Below, piece by piece: positions 40,593 through 46,089 of a stretch of 46,089 nt of DNA (positions are counted from its first letter, which is position 1; each line of letters opens with the position of its first letter). The translations under genes and the position numbers were made by a program. The DNA comes from an uncultured archaeon (GTDB lineage: Archaea; Micrarchaeota; Micrarchaeia; Anstonellales; Anstonellaceae). The notes beneath the pieces are model-generated. The model saw only the letters and a program-made list of their open reading frames with translations, did no database searches and was not told where the DNA came from. The DNA lies in the NCBI GenBank assembly GCA_902384555.1, contig CABMCD010000015.1, forward strand, positions 1-46,089, read 5' to 3'.

Positions 40593-41525
40593 CTAAAGCA
40601 GTTCCTCAATCTGCTCCTTCTTGGAGCGGATGCGCGCGAGGCGGCTGACTATCTTCTGCATGGTCTGGATTTCCGCTTCCAGCTTCTGCGCGTCCTCCAC
40701 ATGGAAGGGGGTTTCCTGCCCCCTGAGCGCGTCCAGAATCTTGCGCGCCTCGTCAAGCACGATGCCCTTTTCGGCCAGAATCTGCTCGGCATTGGCGTAC
40801 TTGAAGCCGGCGGCGATGAGCACGTTGTCGTTGATATAGGGGTTGGCCGTGATGACGCTAGTGAGGTCGTCGTTGCGGTGGCGGGAGTTGGCCAGGAAGG
40901 CGTCTCCAAGCCCCTCTTCAATGCGTGCGCTGGATTCCTGGCCAAGGATTTCAATCATCTCTTTTGCGGTGTAGTAGTCCCGGACGGCCAAGGCGTTGTT
41001 ATCCAAGCGCTGGTGGGAGCGGGCTTTGCCGCTGTATGCGTAATAGAGCTTGGGCACGCTGAACTCGCTCCAAACCGCGGGATTATTGCAAATCACGAGC
41101 TGTCCGTCGTTATCCTCGTGCATGATGCGGGCGGGGGCGTTCGGGTTCTTGTCCGTCCCTTTTGCCAGATGCCGCATGGCGGATTCAATCCGGTCCATCA
41201 GCTTGAGGAGGGCGGGCAGGTTGTTGAAATATCCGTCCAGCACGCCATTTTCATAAGCTTGGGTGGCCTTGTCGTACAGATTAATGGCCGCATACTGCTG
41301 GCCTTCCCGGCGGAACTGGTCGGCGAAGGCCGTGTATTGGATGTATCCCAGAAGGTTTTCCACGCCCATTCCATTCGTGCCTACAATCAGGCCTTGGTTT
41401 CTTTCCTCATTCTTGTTTCGGAAAATGCTCCTTTGCCCCGGAATCAGGTCCTTGATAATCGAGAGCGTCTGCTGGCGCGCCTGCTTGATGACCTCTGGAG
41501 TGAAGATTTTGGTTTGTTTTGCCAT
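40593..41525 (-). CDS. Hypothetical protein between uvrB and uvrA
   Basis: A 310-residue soluble, mainly helical protein. The middle has repeat-like helices (QQYAAINLYDKATQAYENGVLDGY; NNALAVRDYYTAKEMIEILG) that resemble TPR-type units, and the C-terminus is a coiled coil (EDAQKLEAEIQTMQKIVSRL). No family is recognised. It is on the same strand as both uvr genes but has its own CTTTTAAATG element about 26 nt before ATG 41525 (leaderless) and its own terminator, so it is probably a separate transcription unit. A repair role is suggested by location only. Confidence 0.6.
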   Translation of the reverse strand: MAKQTKIFTPEVIKQARQQTLSIIKDLIPGQRSIFRNKNEERNQGLIVGTNGMGVENLLGYIQYTAFADQFRREGQQYAAINLYDKATQAYENGVLDGYFNNLPALLKLMDRIESAMRHLAKGTDKNPNAPARIMHEDNDGQLVICNNPAVWSEFSVPKLYYAYSGKARSHQRLDNNALAVRDYYTAKEMIEILGQESSARIEEGLGDAFLANSRHRNDDLTSVITANPYINDNVLIAAGFKYANAEQILAEKGIVLDEARKILDALRGQETPFHVEDAQKLEAEIQTMQKIVSRLARIRSKKEQIEELL

Positions 41526-41611
41526 GTTTCTATTTGTGTTTTTTCATTTAAAAGGCAAAAGGTGTAAAACTCTACGAAAAACAACAATATTTGCGCAAAG
41601 CAGACCTATTT

Positions 41612-43612
41612 TCACTCATCTTCGGCCTTTTTCTTGCGCCGCGCCCGTCCGTCGTCTTTTTCGGCCTTTTTCTGGTTCAATTCGCGCAAGGTGTCGCGCA
41701 GCTCAATCGCCTTCTCAAAGTCCAGATTCTCGGCCGCCGCGCGCATCTTCTCCTCGATGAGGATAATCTGCTTTCTCAAATCCGCCGACGTGGCGTGGGC
41801 CAGCGCGCCCTCGGCCGCATCCACCGGGGCGAGGCGCTCGGCGATGGTCTTGCGGATGCTCATGGGGGTGATGCCGTGCTTAAGGTTGAACTCGGCCTGG
41901 ATTTTGCGCCGCCGGGCCGTCTCGTTCATGGCCGCCTCCATGGCGTCCGAGGTGCGGTCGGCGTAGAGCACCACCTCGCTATCGGCGTTGCGCGCCGCGC
42001 GCCCAATGGTCTGTATCAGCGAGGTCTCGTTGCGCAAAAAGCCCTCCTTGTCGGCATCCAGAATGGCCACCAGCCCCACTTCGGGGATGTCCAGTCCTTC
42101 ACGCAGGAGGTTGATGCCCACCATGCAGTCGAACTCGCCCAGCCGCAGTTGGCGAATCAGTTCCGAGCGCGCCAGCGTGTCGATTTCAGAGTGAAGATAA
42201 CGAACCTTGATGTCGCGGCCGGCCATGTATTCGGCCAAGTCCTCGGCCATGCGCTTGGTGAGCGTGGTGACCAGCGTGCGGTTTCCGACCGCCGCCTTGG
42301 CCTTCACCCGTTGCAGCAAATCCTCCATTTGCCCCTGCGTGGGCCGCACGGTGATGGGCGGGTCCACGATGCCGGTGGGGCGCACCAGCTGCTCGACGAT
42401 TTGGGCCGACACTTTCCTCTCGTAATCGTCCGGGGTGGCCGAAACGAAAATGGCGTCCTTCATTTTTTTCTCGAATTCCTCCCACTTGAGCGGGCGGTTG
42501 TCGAAGGCGGACGGAAGGCGGAAGCCGTAATCCACCAGATTCTTCTTGCGCGTGTAGTCGCCGTGAAACATGCCGTGCAGCTGCGGCAGGGTGACGTGGC
42601 TCTCGTCAATCACCATCAGCGCGTCGGAGGGCAAAAAGTCGAGTAAACAGAACGGCGGCTCGCCGACTTTGCGCCCGTCGAAATGGCGCGAGTAGTTCTC
42701 GATGCCGTTGCAGTAGCCCACTTCCTCGATAAGTTCCAAATCATAGTTGGTGCGCTGGCGCAGCCGCTGGGCTTCCAGCGCCCCCAATTTGGGCAAATGC
42801 TCGTTCAGCTCGGCGCGAATCGTTTTGATGGCCTTCTTTTTCGAGGGCTCGTCCACCAGATAGTGCTTGGCCGGAAAGAGGGTGTAGTGGTGCAACTTTT
42901 GAATCGGCTTGAAATTGACGGGCTCCAGCACCGAGATGGAGGCAATCTTGTCCTCCTCGATTTCGATGCGCAGAAGCTCCTCCTCATAGGCGGGCGCGAT
43001 GGTGACAATGCCGCCCTTCACGGCAAACGTGCCCGGTGCGCGGTCCAGCTCGTTGCGCTCATACTGCATTTCCAGCAGGTGGCGGATGAGCCCGCGCCGT
43101 TCCATCGGCGCGCCGGCTTCCAGCAAAAGCGAGAAATTCTTCCATTCCTGCGGCGAGCCCAAACCATAGATGCACGACACCGTGGCCACAATGACGGAGG
43201 GCCCGTCGCTCGCCAAATGGGCCGTGGCCTGCAGCCGCATGCGCTCGATGCGCTCATTGACGCGGCTGTCTTTCTCGATGTAGGTGTCGGAGGCCGGCAA
43301 ATAGCTTTCAGGCTGGTAGTAGTCGAAGTAGGAAACGAAATAGCCCACCTTGTTTTTGGGAAAGAACGACCGGAACTCGGAATAAAGCTGGGCCGCCAGC
43401 GTCTTGTTGTGTGAAATGACGATGGCCGTGCGGTTGGTTTTGGCCAGCACATTCGCAATGGTGAAGGTTTTGCCCGAACCCGTCACGCCCAAGAGCGTCT
43501 GTTTGGTGCCGCTGGGGCTCTTGGCCTGCGTGCCGCTGACCAATTGGTCTATCGCCTGCGGCTGGTCGCCCGCCGGCTTCATGGCGGACGCTAGTTCGAA
43601 ATGGTCGAGCAC
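41612..43612 (-). CDS. uvrB: Excinuclease ABC subunit B
   Basis: A 666-residue helicase-like damage verifier. Walker A is GVTGSGKT near residues 42-49. The beta-hairpin region is YFDYYQPESYLPASDTYIEKD. Helicase motifs (DESHVTLPQL, GINLLREGLDIPEV, QTIGRAARN) are all present, and a C-terminal UVR motif (AAENLDFEKAIELRDTLREL) binds UvrC. The tail is basic. GTG 43612 is the start by family length; TTAATTAAC near 43634-43642 lies about 25 nt before it, fitting a leaderless message. The gene looks intact. Confidence 0.97.
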   Translation of the reverse strand: MLDHFELASAMKPAGDQPQAIDQLVSGTQAKSPSGTKQTLLGVTGSGKTFTIANVLAKTNRTAIVISHNKTLAAQLYSEFRSFFPKNKVGYFVSYFDYYQPESYLPASDTYIEKDSRVNERIERMRLQATAHLASDGPSVIVATVSCIYGLGSPQEWKNFSLLLEAGAPMERRGLIRHLLEMQYERNELDRAPGTFAVKGGIVTIAPAYEEELLRIEIEEDKIASISVLEPVNFKPIQKLHHYTLFPAKHYLVDEPSKKKAIKTIRAELNEHLPKLGALEAQRLRQRTNYDLELIEEVGYCNGIENYSRHFDGRKVGEPPFCLLDFLPSDALMVIDESHVTLPQLHGMFHGDYTRKKNLVDYGFRLPSAFDNRPLKWEEFEKKMKDAIFVSATPDDYERKVSAQIVEQLVRPTGIVDPPITVRPTQGQMEDLLQRVKAKAAVGNRTLVTTLTKRMAEDLAEYMAGRDIKVRYLHSEIDTLARSELIRQLRLGEFDCMVGINLLREGLDIPEVGLVAILDADKEGFLRNETSLIQTIGRAARNADSEVVLYADRTSDAMEAAMNETARRRKIQAEFNLKHGITPMSIRKTIAERLAPVDAAEGALAHATSADLRKQIILIEEKMRAAAENLDFEKAIELRDTLRELNQKKAEKDDGRARRKKKAEDE

Positions 43613-43708
43613 AATAGAGGTTGGGTAAAAAGGAGTTAATTAAGATGGCGGGAGGGCCTTTCCAGTTCAAGGCGTGCGGCTTGAGGTGCCCGGGGCTCCC
43701 TCTGGCCC

Positions 43709-45292
43709 CTATCCGCCCTTGGGCTTGCGGTCCTCGTCCCACATGCGCTTGACCAATAGGGAGAGCTCCTGCCGCTTCTTCTCGAACTCTTCCTCTTCGG
43801 CCGAAGTGATGGCCACGCGGCGCGCCAATTCGGGGGGCAGCTCGGGCTCCCCGCCCGCGCGCGAGCCCGGCGGGACGGGAACGCCCGCGCCATATGCCGG
43901 GCCTTTCGGGCCCGTCGCGCCGGCAGCGCCGCCGGAGCCGCTTCCTTTTGCGCCCTTGCCTTCTTTCTCCGTTTTGCCGGCCGACATGGCCGGGGCCGTA
44001 AGGCCGTAAATCTGGGCTTCCTTGATGAGCCCATGGAGCTTGATTTCGAGCTGCTCGCCCGCCTTGCCCAATTCCTGCAAGTGCGAGAGCATCTCCTCGA
44101 TGTCCTTGGCCTTCTTGGCCATCTCGTCGTATTCGCCCCGCTCCTTCTCCAGCTCGTCACGGGCGTCGGCCAAGTCCTTGGAATAGGTCTGCCCCGCGCG
44201 GCTGAGGGTTTTCTCCATCTCCTCAAGCTCGGTGGAGTTCTTGTTCAGGGCGGCGCCCATGCTCTCGATGCGGGCGCTGATGGTCTGGTACTGGTACTGG
44301 GTCTGGGCGTAGGCCTGCACCTGCTTTTTCACCGCTTCCAGCGTCTGCTCCAGGTCATGGAGCACGGTCTCGCGCTCGGCCTGCACTTTCTTGGACATCT
44401 CGCTGGCCTGCTCCATCATCTTCTTGGGATTGACCTTCTCCAGCTTGTGCGCCTCGATTTGCTTGAGCTTGGCCTGCGCATGCTCCAGCTCCTCGCCCAG
44501 CATCTTGCTCTCGTGGAGGATGTTGGTCCCGGTCTTTTCCATCTCGGCGCGCGCGAAGGAGAGGTCGGCCATGGTGTGTTTGAGCGTCTCTATCTCCTCG
44601 GCCGTCTTGTCGGCCGCGAGGCGGGCCTGCAGCGCGTTCACGTGCTCCTGCACCGAGTCGAACACTTGGCGCGCGGCCTTGAGCCGGTTTTCAAGCTGGT
44701 CCTCGGCGCTCCCCAGCTTTTTCATCTGCTCCTCAATCTCCGGCTGGCCCTCGCGTCCGGGCAGGCTTTCCAGCGCCTTCTGGAATTCCGCCATCTCGCT
44801 GCGCATCGAGGCCAAATCGGTCTTGAGCTGGCCCAGGGAAGCCTGGCGCTCGCTCAGCACTTTCTCCACGTGGGAATTGAGCTTTTGCGATTCGGACAGG
44901 TCGGCCGACAGCTTCTGCAGACGGCTCTGCCCGCGGGTCTGCGCCCCGCGCAGCTGCTCCTGCAGGGCGGACAGTTCCACGCCGCCCTCGGCCGCGTTCT
45001 GGGCAAGCGATTCGAGTTTCTTGACGGTCTGCGTCTTGCGCTCGCCGACGTTGATTTGCCGCTTCTCCCGCTCGCCGGAGGCCAGCGGGGTCCAAATGAG
45101 CATGACTTGCGTGAGCTGGTACTGGATTTTGATGAGCCCCTCGCCTTCGAGCACGTGGGCCCAGTCCTCGACGCTTTGCACCGGCACGCCCAGCGTGGCG
45201 GCGGCCTCGCGGATTTCGATTTTTCCGCGCTCGCGCACCAGCTTGATGAGCGAATCCACTCCGGTGCTAATCAGCAGGTCGTCCAACCCCAT
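43709..45292 (-). CDS. Winged-helix protein with long coiled coil
   Basis: A 527-residue protein. Residues 1-70 form a winged helix (LVRERGKIEIREAAATLGVPVQSVEDWAHVLEGEGLIKI). A coiled coil of about 350 residues follows (about 80-430), rich in Glu, Gln, Lys and Leu heptads. Next comes a Gly/Pro/Ala-rich linker (about 445-480), then a basic C-terminal helix. There are no ATPase motifs, so this is not an SMC protein, though the layout suggests a DNA-bridging or scaffold protein. ATG 45292 lies 27 nt from the palindrome CTTTTAAAG (centre 45319), consistent with a leaderless start. Divergent from another winged-helix-type gene. Confidence 0.7.
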   Translation of the reverse strand: MGLDDLLISTGVDSLIKLVRERGKIEIREAAATLGVPVQSVEDWAHVLEGEGLIKIQYQLTQVMLIWTPLASGEREKRQINVGERKTQTVKKLESLAQNAAEGGVELSALQEQLRGAQTRGQSRLQKLSADLSESQKLNSHVEKVLSERQASLGQLKTDLASMRSEMAEFQKALESLPGREGQPEIEEQMKKLGSAEDQLENRLKAARQVFDSVQEHVNALQARLAADKTAEEIETLKHTMADLSFARAEMEKTGTNILHESKMLGEELEHAQAKLKQIEAHKLEKVNPKKMMEQASEMSKKVQAERETVLHDLEQTLEAVKKQVQAYAQTQYQYQTISARIESMGAALNKNSTELEEMEKTLSRAGQTYSKDLADARDELEKERGEYDEMAKKAKDIEEMLSHLQELGKAGEQLEIKLHGLIKEAQIYGLTAPAMSAGKTEKEGKGAKGSGSGGAAGATGPKGPAYGAGVPVPPGSRAGGEPELPPELARRVAITSAEEEEFEKKRQELSLLVKRMWDEDRKPKGG

Positions 45293-45314
45293 GAATGGGC
45301 GTGCATTTCGAACC

Positions 45315-45323
45315 CTTTTAAAG
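45315..45323. promoter_or_regulatory. Palindromic TATA-like element shared by divergent winged-helix genes
   Basis: CTTTTAAAG is symmetrical and centred on 45319. It is 27 nt from the minus-strand ATG (45292) and 35 nt from the plus-strand ATG (45354), so it can drive a leaderless and a short-leader transcript. The spacer has no other AT-rich stretch. Confidence 0.5.
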
Positions 45324-45353
45324 ATTGCCCTCCTGCCCTTCCTTGGCGATAAC

Positions 45354-46089
45354 ATGACTGGGGCCTCATGGGATGAAGTCTACACCAAGGTGGAATCCAG
45401 CCCCTTGGACCGCTTCAAGAACAAGAACCGCATCCTCAAATCGTTCGGCCCGCCCGGCGTGCGGGTGTACGAGGAGATGGACGGCGCGCGCACGGCCCGC
45501 GCCATCCAGCAGGCGCTCGGTTTGGAGCCCGGGCTTTTCGAGCGCATCCTCTCGCAGCTGGTGTCGGACGGCGCCATCCGCCAAGGCGCCGGCCCTTCCG
45601 CTCCCGGCTCTCCCTCTTCGGACTCCTATTCCAATTCCGGTCTCGACTCCTCCAGCCCGCCCCCCGGCCCCTCGATGGCCGGCCCCATGCAGCTGCCGCC
45701 TCCGCGCCGCTCTTCGGCCAAATCCTCCGAGCCCGCGCCGCCGCCCGGCTGGCCGCCCGCCGACTCCAGCCCGCCCTCCTCGCGCCGCGCGCCCCCGCCC
45801 ATCTCGCCGCAGGGCGTGCCGCCTGCGCCGCCCGAGGAACTCTCCGGCCTCGGCACCACCGTGACCACCCGCCCGCCCATCAACCCGCAGGCCTCCGCCG
45901 CCCCGCCGGCTGCGTCCTCCAAGCTCTCGCCGCTGGAAAAGCTCATCTCCGACAAATACGGCGCCGTCGGCCTCAAGGTCTATGAGCTCATCGACGGCGA
46001 GCGCACGGCCGAGGACATTCTCAACGAGACCGGCCTCTCCGAGTCCAAGCTGGTCGAAATCCTCGAATTCATGAACGAGCAGGGCATCA
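45354..46089 (+). CDS. Protein with two winged-helix-like repeats, 3' end beyond window
   Basis: The frame from ATG 45354 is open to the right edge (245 residues seen). Two related units are visible. Residues about 20-75 hold NRILKSFGPPGVRVYEEMDG, ARTARAIQQALGLEPGL and FERILSQLVSDGAI. Residues about 192-245 hold LEKLISDKYGAVGLKVYELI, DGERTAEDILNETGLSESKL and VEILEFMNEQGI. Both have the helix-turn-helix pattern V-Y-E-x2-DG-x-RTA. They are joined by a Pro/Ser-rich disordered linker of about 115 residues. The divergent neighbour also carries a winged helix, so the two may act together. Not a known family to me; DNA or protein binding is inferred. Confidence 0.7.
   Translation, partial: MTGASWDEVYTKVESSPLDRFKNKNRILKSFGPPGVRVYEEMDGARTARAIQQALGLEPGLFERILSQLVSDGAIRQGAGPSAPGSPSSDSYSNSGLDSSSPPPGPSMAGPMQLPPPRRSSAKSSEPAPPPGWPPADSSPPSSRRAPPPISPQGVPPAPPEELSGLGTTVTTRPPINPQASAAPPAASSKLSPLEKLISDKYGAVGLKVYELIDGERTAEDILNETGLSESKLVEILEFMNEQGI

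Overview
The window reads as one contiguous, gene-dense, GC-rich archaeal chromosome segment. Archaeal markers are a complete A-type ATP synthase operon in the H-I-K-E-C-F-A-B-D order, an archaeal/eukaryal-type prolyl-tRNA synthetase, deoxyhypusine synthase, Dph2, a form III RuBisCO, TATA-type promoters, and many genes whose TATA element lies about 25 nt before the start codon (leaderless transcripts) next to others with a GAGGTG ribosome site. Small gene sizes, form III RuBisCO, bacterial-type UvrABC and many orphan surface lipoproteins suggest a DPANN archaeon (Diapherotrites or Micrarchaeota-like), but the sequence alone does not prove the lineage.

Layout. 1-1.3 kb: 3' end of a KaiC/RAD55-like ATPase and a flavin oxidoreductase. 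1.4-10.6 kb: the ATP synthase operon. AtpF and AtpD carry near-identical Asn-Gly tails, AtpE carries an Arg/Ser tail, a hairpin precedes atpK, and a 19-codon ORF lies between atpB and atpD. 10.6-15.4 kb: FMN reductase, alpha/beta-hydrolase lipoprotein, tRNA-Gln, proS, and RuBisCO divergent from proS. 16-18.5 kb: an envelope cluster (duplicated Cys-rich glycoprotein, sequon-rich lipoprotein, membrane acyltransferase-like protein), then tRNA-Ile and a 27-residue Lys-rich mini-gene. 18.9-27.7 kb: deoxyhypusine synthase, a coiled-coil orphan, a VOC protein, PEP synthase with long linkers, a PH-domain membrane protein, a CPA2 antiporter and Dph2. 27.7-35.6 kb: uvrC (no C-terminal HhH region), two DUF4389-like paralogues, one apparently starting at AUU, a pirin, a P3A proton pump and a transglutaminase-like lipoprotein.

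35.7-37.5 kb is a sharply AT-rich island holding a divergent pair: a four-helix membrane protein and a NYN/LabA-type putative RNase. It looks horizontally acquired and is the best candidate for an undescribed accessory (possibly defence) module. 37.5-43.6 kb: uvrA, an orphan gene and uvrB. 43.7-46.1 kb: a divergent pair, a winged-helix/coiled-coil protein and a protein with two winged-helix-like repeats that runs off the right edge.

Together the genes point to membrane energetics (A-ATP synthase, P3A H+ pump, cation/H+ antiporter), 3-phosphoglycerate/PEP/AMP metabolism (RuBisCO III, PEP synthase), translation-factor modification (hypusine, diphthamide), nucleotide excision repair and a custom cell surface. 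Very long antisense open frames across the GC-rich genes are compositional shadows and are not annotated.
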